This document shows, one piece after another, positions 26,858 through 35,624 of a stretch of DNA of 64,000 nt (its first letter is position 1; every line of letters begins with the position of its first letter). Source of the DNA: Mesorhizobium australicum WSM2073 (GTDB taxonomy: Bacteria; Pseudomonadota; Alphaproteobacteria; Rhizobiales; Rhizobiaceae); assembly GCF_000230995.2 (NCBI RefSeq), contig NC_019973.1, forward strand, positions 3,672,001-3,736,000, written 5' to 3'. Both the position numbers and the translations under genes were made by a program. The notes under the pieces were generated by a model. It was not told the DNA's origin, ran no database searches, and was given only the letters and a program-made list of their open reading frames with translations.

Positions 26858-28927
26858 CTATTCGCGGCTGCGCCGAGCAGCATGGCCTTCGCGGGAGCGC
26901 CGGCGCGGTGCTGCATCTCCGGCGATGCCATCCTCGCTCACCGTCTTGCGCGGCGGCAGCTTCACCGCCGCCGCCAGTTTCGGGAACGGGTCGACCTTGT
27001 TGGGCAGCGCCATGGCGTAGACGAAGTGCTCCTGGAATTTCGGCTCGAGCGCCGTCTCGATCTTTTCGATCTGGCTCACCGTCTCCTCGATCTCGCGGCG
27101 ATAGCCGCGATTGAGCAGCGCCATGCGAGCACCCGCGCCGGCGGCGTTGCCCACGGCCGAGACCTTGTCGAGGTCGCAATCGGGGATGAGACCTAGCACC
27201 ATGGCGTATTTCGGATCGATGAAGGAGCCGAAGGCACCGGCGAAGTGGATGCGGTCGACATGCTCGGTGTTCTGTTTTTCCATCAACAGCTTGGTGCCGG
27301 CATAGAGCGCCGCCTTGGCCAACTGAATGGCACGCACGTCTGTCTGGGTGATGGTGATCTTGGGTTCGCCTTCCTTCAGCACGTAGGAGAAGGTGCGGCC
27401 GTTGGCAACGACGCGCGGCGAGCGCGCGGCAAGCGATCCGTCGACGACGCCATCCTCGGAGATGACGCCGGCGAGATACATTTCGGCGACGATCTCGATG
27501 ATGCCGGAGCCGCAAATGCCGGTGACGCCGGTCGCCTGCACGCTGTCGAGGAAGCCGGGCTCGTCGGACCACAGTTCCGAGCCGATGACGCGGTATTTCG
27601 GCTCCAGCGTGTCTGGATCGATGCGCACGCGCTCGATGGCGCCGGGCGCAGCCCGCTGGCCACCGGAGATTTCGGCGCCTTCGAAAGCCGGACCGGTAGG
27701 CGAGGAAGCAGCGACTACCCGTGTACGGTTTCCGAGTACGATCTCGGCATTGGTGCCGACGTCCACGATCAGCATCATCTCGTCCTGGCGGTGCGGGCCT
27801 TCGGACAGGGTCACGGCCGCCGCGTCGGCGCCGACATGACCGGCGATGCAAGGCAACATATAGAGCCGTGCGCCCTGGTTGAGCTTCAGCCCGATGTCGG
27901 AGGCCTTGATGCGAACGGCGCCCGAGACGGCAAGCGCGAAGGGCGCGCCACCGAGTTCGGTCGGATCGATGCCGAGGAACAGGTGATGCATGATCGGATT
28001 GCCGACGAAGACGGAATCCAGGATGTCGTTGCGCTGGACATTGCCTTCCGCGCAAACCTTATCGACGAGGCCGGAGATTGCCTCGCGGACAGCAACCGTC
28101 ATGCCTTCGCGGCCATCCGGGTTCATCATCACATAGGAGACGCGGCTCATCAGATCCTCGCCGAAGCGGATCTGCGGGTTCGACGTTCCGGACGAGGCGG
28201 CGACGCGGCCCGACAGCAGCGACACCAGATGCATGGCGATGGTGGTCGAGCCGATGTCGCAGGCCAGGCCATAGGCCTCGTTCTTGAGGCCCGGCCACAG
28301 CGCGATGACGCGCGCTGTCTCGGTGTCCGTATCCTTGTAGATGGCGGCGGTCGCCGTCCAGTTGCCCTTGCGCAAAATACCTTGCACTTGCGGCAGCAGA
28401 TAAAAATCGAAGTCCAGGCTTTTGAGGTTCCAGTCCTTCATCAGGGCGATCTTCAGGCGGTCGAGATCGCCAAGCGGCTTGTGCATGTCTGGTTCTTCGA
28501 TCTCGACGTAGCACATGCGGATCGCGGAATCGCGGGCGATGACCCTGGTGTCGGCATCCTTGCGGATGGTCTGGGCGTTGATGACCGTGTCCTGCGGCAC
28601 GTCAATGACGAGATCGCCGAGAATCTGGGCGGAGCAGGAGAGGCGGCGCCGTTCGGGCAGGCCGCGCACACGTTCATAGCGCTCTTCCTTAGGGCCTTTG
28701 GGTGATATGTGGTCGTTTGAGGAGGTGATCTTGTGCTTGGCGAAATTGCCTTCCTGCACCTCGATCTGGCAGCGTCCGCAAGTGGCGCGTCCGCCGCACA
28801 CGCTCTCGACATAGACGCCGAGCTGGCGCGCGGCGTCGAGCACGGGCGTGCCGACAGGGAACCGCCCGCGCTTGCCTGACGGCATGAACAGCACGAGCGG
28901 ATCGGTTATGTTTGCAGGCGAGTTCAC
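26858..28927 (-). CDS. RACo-like corrinoid activator (2Fe-2S plus ASKHA domain, DUF4445)
   Basis: 689 aa from a GTG 10 nt after the stop of the upstream gene, with GGGATAA ahead; an ATG at 28987 would overlap that gene by 50 nt. The N-terminus carries a plant-type 2Fe-2S motif CGGRATCGRC with a further cysteine in RLSCSAQ. The remainder is an ASKHA fold with phosphate motifs ACDIGSTTIAMH and DVGTNAEIVLG, then GSGIIEIVAEMY and HFAGAFGSF. RACo/RamA-type proteins reduce inactive Co(II) corrinoid to Co(I) at the expense of ATP in anaerobic methyltransferase systems. Its place next to folate and corrinoid genes supports that role. The last 20 residues are basic. Confidence 0.88.
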   Translation of the reverse strand: MNSPANITDPLVLFMPSGKRGRFPVGTPVLDAARQLGVYVESVCGGRATCGRCQIEVQEGNFAKHKITSSNDHISPKGPKEERYERVRGLPERRRLSCSAQILGDLVIDVPQDTVINAQTIRKDADTRVIARDSAIRMCYVEIEEPDMHKPLGDLDRLKIALMKDWNLKSLDFDFYLLPQVQGILRKGNWTATAAIYKDTDTETARVIALWPGLKNEAYGLACDIGSTTIAMHLVSLLSGRVAASSGTSNPQIRFGEDLMSRVSYVMMNPDGREGMTVAVREAISGLVDKVCAEGNVQRNDILDSVFVGNPIMHHLFLGIDPTELGGAPFALAVSGAVRIKASDIGLKLNQGARLYMLPCIAGHVGADAAAVTLSEGPHRQDEMMLIVDVGTNAEIVLGNRTRVVAASSPTGPAFEGAEISGGQRAAPGAIERVRIDPDTLEPKYRVIGSELWSDEPGFLDSVQATGVTGICGSGIIEIVAEMYLAGVISEDGVVDGSLAARSPRVVANGRTFSYVLKEGEPKITITQTDVRAIQLAKAALYAGTKLLMEKQNTEHVDRIHFAGAFGSFIDPKYAMVLGLIPDCDLDKVSAVGNAAGAGARMALLNRGYRREIEETVSQIEKIETALEPKFQEHFVYAMALPNKVDPFPKLAAAVKLPPRKTVSEDGIAGDAAPRRRSREGHAARRSRE

Positions 28928-28937
28928 GATTGCGCGC

Positions 28938-29912
28938 TTATCCCCGGCCCATGCGGGCTTCACGGCCACCGCGTCGGCGGCCGCCATTGCCGCCGCCTTC
29001 GCCCGGCGCGTTGACCGCTGTCGGCGCTGCCACCGCCTGGCCGCCTTCGGCCGGCTTGTAATCCTTGTAGGTCTTGATCCATTTGGTGCAGTTCTCGTCG
29101 GTGCCGTTCAGCACGTTGGCGCCGCGCACCGCTTCCATTTCCTGCTGGCGCACCGGGTTCATGATCGCCGAGGTCATGCCAGCGCCGATCACCATCGGGA
29201 TGAAGGCGGCGTTGATGCCGTGGCGGTGCGGCAGGCCGAAGGAGATGTTGGACAGGCCGCAGGTGGTGTTGACCTTGAGCTCTTCGCGGAGCCGACGCAG
29301 CAGGGCGAACACCTGACGGCCGGCATCGCCCAGCGCGCCGATCGGCATCACCAGCGGATCGACGACGACGTCATGCGCCGGGATGCCGAAATCGGCGCAG
29401 CGCTGCACGATCTTCTTGGCGACGGCAAAGCGCACGTCCGGATCCATCGAAATGCCGGTCTCGTCGTTGGAGATGGCGACGACCGGCACATTGTATTTCT
29501 TGATCAGCGGCAGGATGGCCTCGAGCTTTTCCTCCTCGCCGGTGACGGAATTGACCAACGGGCGGCCCTTGGCGACTTTCAGCGCGGCTTCGATCGCGGC
29601 GGTGACGGAACTGTCGATCGACAGCGGCAGATCGACCAGGCCCTGGACGATCTCCAGCGTCTGCACCAGAAGGCCAGGTTCGGTTTCGTTCGGGTTGACC
29701 GAGGTGACGCCGGCATTGACGTCGAGCATGGTGGCGCCGCAGGCGGCCTGCTCCAGCGCGTCCTTGATGACGGTCTCGAAATTGCCAACCACCATTTCGG
29801 CGGCGAGCTTCTTGCGGCCGGTCGGGTTGATGCGTTCGCCAATCACGCAGAAAGGCTGGTCGAAGCCGATGATGATTTCTCGTGTCGCCGAGGCGACGAT
29901 GGTCCGGGTCAT
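28938..29912 (-). CDS. Pterin-binding methyltetrahydrofolate:corrinoid methyltransferase-like protein
   Basis: 324 aa, DHPS-like TIM barrel. Motifs: FCVIGERINPTGRKKLA (about 21-37), DVNAGV, LPLSIDSS, NSVTGEE, DVVVDPLVMPIGA and TTCGLSNISFGLP, matching the MtgA/MtvA/AcsE family that moves a methyl between the corrinoid protein and tetrahydrofolate. The C-terminal 45 residues are a glycine/arginine-rich low-complexity tail, unusual for the family. It is co-directional with and 10 nt upstream of the RACo-like gene. An ATAAAGA palindrome just upstream of the ATG is shared with bmt. Confidence 0.88.
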   Translation of the reverse strand: MTRTIVASATREIIIGFDQPFCVIGERINPTGRKKLAAEMVVGNFETVIKDALEQAACGATMLDVNAGVTSVNPNETEPGLLVQTLEIVQGLVDLPLSIDSSVTAAIEAALKVAKGRPLVNSVTGEEEKLEAILPLIKKYNVPVVAISNDETGISMDPDVRFAVAKKIVQRCADFGIPAHDVVVDPLVMPIGALGDAGRQVFALLRRLREELKVNTTCGLSNISFGLPHRHGINAAFIPMVIGAGMTSAIMNPVRQQEMEAVRGANVLNGTDENCTKWIKTYKDYKPAEGGQAVAAPTAVNAPGEGGGNGGRRRGGREARMGRG

Positions 29913-29928
29913 GAAATCTCTCCGTCGT

Positions 29929-29950
29929 GATATAAAGAGTTCTTTATATC
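29929..29950 (-). promoter_or_regulatory. ATAAAGA palindrome, predicted methionine-cycle (SahR-type) operator
   Basis: Perfect 10-bp inverted repeat GATATAAAGA-N2-TCTTTATATC, 17 bp upstream of the pterin-binding methyltransferase start. An almost identical element lies upstream of bmt at 45708-45729. I recall palindromes of this type upstream of methionine-cycle genes under the ArsR-type repressor SahR in Rhizobiales; the link is inferred. Confidence 0.6.
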
Positions 29951-29993
29951 GTTATCTCTTGTCGATCAAGCGAATGGTCGCTCTCCGCGCAAG

Positions 29994-31085
29994 TCAATGC
30001 GCGGTCTTCACCATGTCCACCTGGGTTTCGGTAATGTCGTCGTGCAGGATGCGGTCCAGCCGGTCGGCGACCATCTGGTCGTCGCGGCGGATCTCGCGCT
30101 TCCACGGCTGGCGGCCCTTCAGCACGCCCGATTCATCGACGATCTCGGCGACATATTCCTCCTGGCGATAGGCCATCACATGGATGCCGGAGACACCGGG
30201 AATTTCCTTCACCTCGTTGATGATGTCGGTGCAGAGCTGCTTGCCTTCCTTCTTCTGGTCCTGGGCGCCTTCCAGCCGCTTGATGATAGCGTCAGGGATA
30301 TGGATGCCCGGCACGTTGGAGCGGATCCATTTTGCCGTCTTGGCGGAAGCGAGAGGGCCGACGCCACACAGGATGAACACTTTCTCGGTGTGGCCGAGAT
30401 CACGTGCCTTCTGCATGAAGGTCTTGAACATCGGCACGTCGAAGCAATACTGCGTCTGCACGAACTGCGCGCCGGCGGCGATCTTCTTGCCGAGATGGAT
30501 CGGGCGAAAGTCGAAAGGCGGCGCGAACGGATTGACGGCAGCGCCCAGGAACAGCTGCGGCGGCGTCGTCAGCTTGCGGCCGGACAGAAACTTGCCGTTG
30601 TCTCGCATGATGCGGCAGGTCTCCAACAGCGACATGGAATCGAGGTCGAACACCGGCTTGGCGCCCGGCTGGTCCCCGGCCTGCACGCCGTCGCCGGTCA
30701 GGCACAGCATGTTGGCGACGCCCATCGCGGCGCCGCCCAGCACGTCGCCCTGGATGGCGATGCGGTTCTTGTCGCGGCAGGCGATCTGCATGATCGGGGC
30801 GTAGCCCATGCGGGTCAGAAGTGCACAGATGCCGACCGACGACATATGGCAATTGGCGCCGGACGCATCGACGGCGTTGATGGCGTCGACCCAGCCGTCG
30901 AAGATCTTCGCACGGTTGTAGACATCCTCCGGATCGGCGCTGTCGGGCGGGTTCAGTTCGGTCGTCACCGCAAACTCGCCGCGCCTGAGCACGCGCTCCA
31001 GCCGGCCGCGCGAGGTGTGGCCGGGCAGGGGATCGAGCGGCAAATGGATGCCGGCCGGATTTTCGTCGAGCTGGCGGCCGGTCAC
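29994..31085 (-). CDS. MetF-type methylenetetrahydrofolate reductase
   Basis: 363 aa, TIM-barrel flavoprotein of the MetF family. Motifs: FAVTTELNPPDSADP near residue 38 (the conserved glutamate of the active site), LCLTGDGVQAGD near 127 and FVQTQYCFD near 208. It is longer at the C-terminus than ordinary MetF (about 300 aa). The start overlaps the MetV-like gene by 4 nt. In this context it probably interconverts methyl- and methylene-tetrahydrofolate from corrinoid demethylation, possibly in the oxidative direction. A separate housekeeping metF is likely elsewhere in the genome. Confidence 0.88.
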   Translation of the reverse strand: MTGRQLDENPAGIHLPLDPLPGHTSRGRLERVLRRGEFAVTTELNPPDSADPEDVYNRAKIFDGWVDAINAVDASGANCHMSSVGICALLTRMGYAPIMQIACRDKNRIAIQGDVLGGAAMGVANMLCLTGDGVQAGDQPGAKPVFDLDSMSLLETCRIMRDNGKFLSGRKLTTPPQLFLGAAVNPFAPPFDFRPIHLGKKIAAGAQFVQTQYCFDVPMFKTFMQKARDLGHTEKVFILCGVGPLASAKTAKWIRSNVPGIHIPDAIIKRLEGAQDQKKEGKQLCTDIINEVKEIPGVSGIHVMAYRQEEYVAEIVDESGVLKGRQPWKREIRRDDQMVADRLDRILHDDITETQVDMVKTAH

Positions 31086-31696
31086 GCGGAGGCTCCGGTC
31101 TTCGCGGCAGCGGCGGCTTCACGGGCTGCCGCAGCCTGCGCGGTCACCCGCAGCCAGGCAGAGGTTTCGCGCAACGACTGGTCGACCGGCTTCTGCACGG
31201 TGAGGATCCTGTCGGAGTTGACCATGTTCTGCGAACCTTCCCAGGCCTTGACCCAGACGCAGGGCATATCGGGTTCGACCTCGCAATTGCCGTTGGCGCG
31301 CACGCCGCCGCAAGGGCCGTTGCGCAACTGCTTGGGGCAGTTCATCGGGCAAGACATGCCGGTCGAGGACAGGATGCACTGACCGCACATGCGGCAGTCG
31401 AACATGAAGCCTTTTACGCGCTTTTCGACGAACTTGATTGGAGCCTCGACGCGGCCATAGCCGATACCCTTCCACAACGGGTGCAGCAGCAAGAAGGTGT
31501 CGGCGAAGCGGGCGTAAAACCATTCGAGCAAGCGCGAATGCCTGATCGACCACAGCCGTATCGCGAAGGAGCGCTGTACGCGCCGCTGCGGCGAGACATC
31601 GGCCGGCTTGTAGTCGGACTTCGGCGCCGCCTTCTTGACCTGAGTGGCCTGCGTAATGGCCACGCCTTCCTTGCTGACGGGAGTGGTTTCAGACAT
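31082..31696 (-). CDS. MetV-like protein (methylenetetrahydrofolate reductase C-terminal domain, PF12225)
   Basis: 204 aa. The core (about 95-155) is cysteine-rich: FDCRMCGQCILS, then MSCPMNCPKQLRNGPCGG and GNCEVEPDMPC, as in the zinc- and Fe-S-binding MetV subunit that partners MetF in acetogens and sulfate reducers. The start at MSETTPVSKEG is chosen; the longer frame to 32128 covers the neighbouring gene out of frame. Ends in an alanine-rich helix. Overlaps metF by 4 nt and the PF13769-type gene by 8 nt, so a MetF-MetV complex is very likely. Confidence 0.85.
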   Translation of the reverse strand: MSETTPVSKEGVAITQATQVKKAAPKSDYKPADVSPQRRVQRSFAIRLWSIRHSRLLEWFYARFADTFLLLHPLWKGIGYGRVEAPIKFVEKRVKGFMFDCRMCGQCILSSTGMSCPMNCPKQLRNGPCGGVRANGNCEVEPDMPCVWVKAWEGSQNMVNSDRILTVQKPVDQSLRETSAWLRVTAQAAAAREAAAAAKTGASA

Positions 31697-31991
31697 TTTC
31701 TTTGCCGCCGGCCTTGACCAGAGCGACCAGCCGCTCGCGGTCATATTTCGCGTCGATCTCGTTGAAGGCCTTTTCGACCTCGGCTTCGAGATCGTCACCG
31801 ACCGGAACTGGATCAGCCTTGCGCCATTCGGCCAGATAGTCGTCCGTGCCGCCGGCGCCGGTGCGCATGGCGCACATGTCGATCGCCTCGGTGAAGCGCA
31901 ACGGCAGTTCGCGCTTGGCGTTCTGCCGGCCCTTCTTGACGATGACCTGGGCAGGAATGTCGCGCCAGTAGACGACGATAAGATCGGCCAT
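31689..31991 (-). CDS. PF13769-type ('virulence factor') small protein
   Basis: 100 aa beginning MADLIVVYWRDIPAQVIVKK, the usual opening of the PF13769 family; the name is historical and function is unknown. A strong Shine-Dalgarno GAGGAG precedes the ATG. First gene of the compact operon with metV and metF. In other proteobacteria the family also occurs next to metF/metV-like and corrinoid genes as far as I recall, which suggests a role in C1 transfer rather than virulence. Confidence 0.75.
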   Translation of the reverse strand: MADLIVVYWRDIPAQVIVKKGRQNAKRELPLRFTEAIDMCAMRTGAGGTDDYLAEWRKADPVPVGDDLEAEVEKAFNEIDAKYDRERLVALVKAGGKENV

Positions 31992-32116
31992 GAATTCTCG
32001 CTCCTCGATCCCCGAGCATTGCCGCAAGCGCAGTGGGCCCGCTTGTTATGGGACGACGCGCGCGCATTCAAAAGCGACGCATTTGGATGTCGTAAAATGA
32101 AAGGTGCGTTTATTCG

Positions 32117-32136
32117 TTTGCGACCCATGCCGCGAC
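32117..32136. promoter_or_regulatory. TTTGCGAC and GCGAC half-sites upstream of the MetV/MetF operon
   Basis: TTTGCGAC (32117-32124) and a second GCGAC (32132) lie about 125-145 bp upstream of the PF13769 gene start; a third GCGAC is at 32074. The half-site is the one seen upstream of the GlxA-type regulator and the DMGDH-like gene, but here the 21-bp spacing is not kept, so the call is weaker. Confidence 0.3.
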
Positions 32137-32193
32137 GGGGTCACTGCAGCGGTAATGGCGACGGAATTTGCGCTGTTCCGGACACTGGATGCG

Positions 32194-32976
32194 TTACCAA
32201 ATGCCGGTTCTCAGCCCTGTCCAGACGTAGAACCAGATCGTCGGGTGGTACCACAGCTTCGACGGCAGCCCTGGATCGAACGTTGCGAGTTTACCGGCCA
32301 GCGCGTCGCTGACCGCCTCGACGCAGATGTCGCGCGAAAACGCCGCCTGGCGCAGCGCATAGCTTGAGATGGTGTCACCTTGTTTCGGCTCGCCGCGCAC
32401 CTGCTTCAGCACGCCACCAGTGTCGACGCCCGCATCGACCAGATGGACGGTGGTGCCGAAATTCTGCGGATCGCCTGACGTCAACGCCCAATAGCCGCCA
32501 TTCATGCCGCGATATTTCGGGGTGATGCCGGCATGATAGTTGAGCACCGGACACGGCATTTTGGCCAGCATCTCCCTGGAAATCAGCCGGCAGCCGTTCA
32601 GCAGCACGACGCCGGGCTTGATCGTCTCGATTGCCTGCAGACATTCCGGCCCGTTGGCGGATGCCACATGGATGATGACCTGGCCTTGCCGCGGTTCCGT
32701 TTCAAGCTTCTCCTCGGCAATCAACCGGGCGGCGTGTTTGACATTAAGCCGTTTGCCGAGCCTGCTCAGCACCATAGTGCCGAGCTGGCCGATGGCAGAG
32801 ATCCAGCCCTGGCGTCGGGCGCGGCCGCGCAGCAATTGCTTTTTAGATTCAGGGATTTCGAGGACGACGCTGACAGGGCCGACGCGGTCGGCGAGGTCGT
32901 TGATCATGGCCCAGACATGCGCGCCGCCACCGGTGACGACCACAATAGGTCGCGGATTTGGTTGCGACGCTGCCAT
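32194..32976 (-). CDS. Formyltransferase-family protein (PurN/Fmt-like)
   Basis: 260 aa. Formyl-transferase core with PVLNYHAGITPKYRGMNGG (N-x-H catalytic pair, about 142-145) and TTVHLVDAGVDTGG (catalytic aspartate region). The first 100 residues are unlike PurN or Fmt and contain a basic stretch RGRARRQGW. Acceptor unknown; 10-formyltetrahydrofolate use or hydrolysis would fit the folate island, and sugar N-formyltransferases are another option. RBS GGAAAG. Minus strand, separated from the MetF operon by 202 bp. Confidence 0.75.
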   Translation of the reverse strand: MAASQPNPRPIVVVTGGGAHVWAMINDLADRVGPVSVVLEIPESKKQLLRGRARRQGWISAIGQLGTMVLSRLGKRLNVKHAARLIAEEKLETEPRQGQVIIHVASANGPECLQAIETIKPGVVLLNGCRLISREMLAKMPCPVLNYHAGITPKYRGMNGGYWALTSGDPQNFGTTVHLVDAGVDTGGVLKQVRGEPKQGDTISSYALRQAAFSRDICVEAVSDALAGKLATFDPGLPSKLWYHPTIWFYVWTGLRTGIW

Positions 32977-33099
32977 TGATCTTTCCGTGCTCCAAGGACC
33001 GGCTGATATGGCCGGACCTTAGGGCGGGCGGGTTAATCCTTGGTATGCCGGAAGCCTTACCAACCCATGAAGCCCCCCGGTCAGCGCATGAAGACTTGG

Positions 33100-33675
33100 T
33101 CAGCGCTTGAACTCCATGATGTCGAGCTTCGATTCATAGTAGGGCGCGGGGAACTCGATGCGCCATTCCTTGGCGCTGTTTCGGAAGGCGTAACCAACCT
33201 GGTCGGTCTGCGGGCCGCTGCCATAGGGCTTTGCCCGATCGTCGTTGACGGAGCCGGAGCCAAGATAGATCGAGCGCTTGTCGCCGTCGTCGAAGAAGCG
33301 GCCCTGGGTGCGCTGAGAACCGCTGATCTTTTCCAGCCGCCAGCCGGAGCCATCATCGGTGACCCTGCATTTGAACCAGCCATAGACAACGAGCGGGCTC
33401 AGTCCGCCGACCTTGATCGTGCGGCACCGCCAGTTGCCGGTGAGATCCTTGTCGGAGAAGGCGACCAGCGGCTTGGCCAACAGCGTGTCGAGCTGCTTGA
33501 GCTCGGCGGGGTTGGCCGCCTTTGCTTCGGCGAGCGCCGCCTTGCGGGTGTCGCCATATTTGTCGAGCCGCGCCTTATCGGCAGGCGTGATCAGTTTTTG
33601 CACTTGTCCGTCGGCAAGGGCGGGCAAAGTACAGCAGAGGAGACCAAGGGCGGCGATCAATGAGCGAAGGATCAT
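33100..33675 (-). CDS. DUF4893 exported protein
   Basis: 191 aa. Signal peptide MILRSLIAALGLLCCTLPALA (about 21 residues), then a domain with LTGNWRCRTIKVGG and a paired second cysteine in GWFKCRVTD, typical of DUF4893, a periplasmic family of unknown role. The start at 33675 has GGGA upstream; an upstream in-frame ATG at 33753 would put residues before the signal peptide. Not obviously linked with the C1 genes. Confidence 0.8.
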   Translation of the reverse strand: MILRSLIAALGLLCCTLPALADGQVQKLITPADKARLDKYGDTRKAALAEAKAANPAELKQLDTLLAKPLVAFSDKDLTGNWRCRTIKVGGLSPLVVYGWFKCRVTDDGSGWRLEKISGSQRTQGRFFDDGDKRSIYLGSGSVNDDRAKPYGSGPQTDQVGYAFRNSAKEWRIEFPAPYYESKLDIMEFKR

Positions 33676-33795
33676 CAAAGAATTCCCTGTTTTGTCTGGA
33701 ACGGCGCTGCCGCCGCCTGGCGCATAACTTACCGGGTCGCTGGCGCCTGTCATCCGTGCTTAACAGCGTCTCGGTCAAAACTCATGGTGTGACGC

Positions 33796-34716
33796 ATGCG
33801 AATCTTGCTTACGGGATCGTCGGGTTGGCTGGGCAGCGCGCTGGCGCCACTCCTGCGTGAGCTTGGACATGACGTGACCGGCCTCGATCCCGTTCCATCG
33901 GTCGAAACGCGGATCGTCGGTTCGATTGCCGACCGTGACCTCGTCATGCGTGCCGTCGGAGAAAACCGGATAGAGGCCATTATTCACAGAGGCGCGCTGC
34001 ACAAGCCCAACATAGACAGCCACGCCAACAGCGATTTCATCGCGGCCAACGTGCAAGGCACGCTAAACCTGCTCGACGCGGCGGTGGCGGCCAATGTGCA
34101 ACGCTTCGTCTTCACGTCAACGACCTCGCTGATGATCTCGCAGGCGATACGCGACGGCTTCAAGGGCGGTGCGCGCAAGGCGGCGTGGCTGACGGAAGCG
34201 ATGTCGCCCGAGCCGCGCAACATCTATGGCGTCACCAAGCTATCCGCCGAGCATCTCTGCCGTCTCTACCACCTCCAGCACGGCCTGCCGGTGGTGGTGC
34301 TGCGCACGGCACGTTTCTTCCCCGAGGCCGACGACATGGCGCATGCCATCGAGCAGTCGGACGCCAACACCAAGGCGAACGAACTGCTGTTTCGGCGGCT
34401 GATGGTGGAGGACGCGGCGCAGGCGCATGTCGCCGCCTTGGAGAAGGCACCGGAGCTCGGCTTCGACACCTTCATCATCTGTGCGCCGACGCCGTTCCAA
34501 CCCGAAGATTGCGAGGCGTTGATCAAGGACGCGCCGTCCGTGGTGGCGCGGTATTTTCCTGAATTTCCCGCTCTCTACGCGAGGAAGGGCTGGACGATGT
34601 TTTCCTCGATCGACCGGATCTATGACGCGTCGCGGGCGAGGGACAGGCTGGGTTTTGCCTGCAGGACGAGCTTTGCCGACGTGCTGGCGGCGCTGGCAGC
34701 CGAAGACCCGGCCTGA
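33796..34716 (+). CDS. NAD(P)-dependent epimerase/dehydratase
   Basis: 306 aa extended SDR. Nucleotide-binding motif LLTGSSGWLGSA at 4-15 (T-G-x2-G-x2-G), FTSTTSLM, and a catalytic tyrosine/lysine in NIYGVTKLSAE near residue 141. The substrate is not evident from sequence. Divergent from the DUF4893 gene and convergent with the DUF1638 gene (5 nt apart), so it is probably an unrelated single-gene unit. Confidence 0.8.
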   Translation: MRILLTGSSGWLGSALAPLLRELGHDVTGLDPVPSVETRIVGSIADRDLVMRAVGENRIEAIIHRGALHKPNIDSHANSDFIAANVQGTLNLLDAAVAANVQRFVFTSTTSLMISQAIRDGFKGGARKAAWLTEAMSPEPRNIYGVTKLSAEHLCRLYHLQHGLPVVVLRTARFFPEADDMAHAIEQSDANTKANELLFRRLMVEDAAQAHVAALEKAPELGFDTFIICAPTPFQPEDCEALIKDAPSVVARYFPEFPALYARKGWTMFSSIDRIYDASRARDRLGFACRTSFADVLAALAAEDPA

Positions 34717-34721
34717 AGCCG

Positions 34722-35351
34722 TCAGGCGTTCGCGGCCGCCCGCGCCAGGCCTGGCGTCAGGTCGCCAAAATCGGTGGAGCGGCGCTCATAGGCGAGGCCG
34801 AGCAGGGCGGCGGCCTTTTCCGCGACCTTGTCGAGCTCCGGATCATCGGTCTGCGCCAGATAGATCAGCTTCTCGTAATTGCCGAAATAGTCCTTGATCA
34901 GCTCCGGGTGCTTATCCAGCCCGAGCGGCTTCATGAAGAAGGCATCGAACTGGCGGCACAGGAAGTCCGTCATGTAGAAGGACATCATGTCGTCGTCGGC
35001 GACCTTCGCATAGGCGTCCATGCCTTGATAGAACGCGAAGCAATGCGGGCCGGCCATGCGTTCGACGCCATGCTTCTCCAACACGCGGTCAAGCAGGCCG
35101 CCAGTGCCGCAATCGGCATAGCCGACGAAGATATGTTCATAGCCTTCCGCCCTGGCCTTTTCGATCGCCTTGTCCATGGCCGGCGCGATGCGGTCGGGAT
35201 GGAAATGAAACTCCGCCGGCAAACACGTCAATTCGAGGTGATCCAGCCCGAGCTGTTCCTTGACGGCCAACACCTCGCGCGCAATCATCCCGCAGGCGAT
35301 GACGAGCAGCCTGTCTGTCTGATTCGGTTTTGTTTTTTTCGTCTTGACCAA
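34722..35351 (-). CDS. DUF1638 protein of the corrinoid methyltransferase island
   Basis: 209 aa. Begins at a TTG (35351); no ATG or GTG is available between the upstream stop and the conserved core RLLVIACGMIAREVLAV. Conserved family features are YADCGTGGLLD near residue 80 and the histidine/cysteine GPHCFAFYQG near 107. DUF1638 genes are regularly neighbours of MttB and corrinoid-protein genes in bacteria and methanogens, so it is probably an accessory factor of methyl transfer; biochemical role unknown to me. Ends convergent to the epimerase gene. Confidence 0.8.
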   Translation of the reverse strand: MVKTKKTKPNQTDRLLVIACGMIAREVLAVKEQLGLDHLELTCLPAEFHFHPDRIAPAMDKAIEKARAEGYEHIFVGYADCGTGGLLDRVLEKHGVERMAGPHCFAFYQGMDAYAKVADDDMMSFYMTDFLCRQFDAFFMKPLGLDKHPELIKDYFGNYEKLIYLAQTDDPELDKVAEKAAALLGLAYERRSTDFGDLTPGLARAAANA

Positions 35352-35406
35352 GTCGAGCCGGCTTTTCGCTGCGGGGCTAATTTATCTGTCGAGGGAGACA
35401 CCGTCC

Positions 35407-35544
35407 ATGAAACTGCTACGCATAGCGCCGATGGCTATCCTTGCCTGCGCTCTTGCACTTACGGCCTGCGCCAACACCGTTCGGGGTGTCGGCAAGGATG
35501 TCAAATCGACGGCGAGGGCGGTCAAAGACACCGTCGCCAATTGA
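35407..35544 (+). CDS. Entericidin EcnA/B-type small lipoprotein
   Basis: 45 aa. Lipoprotein signal with lipobox LTACAN (cysteine at about 20), then NTVRGVGKDVKSTARAVKD, the entericidin pattern of alternating glycine, lysine and alanine. A GAGGGAGA Shine-Dalgarno precedes the ATG. Entericidins are stress-linked membrane lipoproteins, in E. coli described as a toxin/antidote pair; here there is only one copy. Followed by a strong terminator. Confidence 0.85.
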   Translation: MKLLRIAPMAILACALALTACANTVRGVGKDVKSTARAVKDTVAN

Positions 35545-35573
35545 TCGGCGGCCGTCTCTCATCTGGGGACAAA

Positions 35574-35606
35574 AAAGCCGCGCTGCAAGGCGCGGCTTCT
35601 TTTTCG
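35574..35606. terminator. Bidirectional terminator between entericidin and corrinoid protein genes
   Basis: AAGCCGCGC and GCGCGGCTT form a near-perfect stem with a 4-5 nt loop, flanked by an A-run before and TTCTTTTTC after, so it can end transcripts from both converging genes. Confidence 0.85.
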
Positions 35607-35624
35607 TCGCCCTGATGCCTTGGG

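Noticed and set aside
31689..31991. Virulence function
   Set aside because: The family name is historical; the operon with metV and metF points to C1 metabolism.
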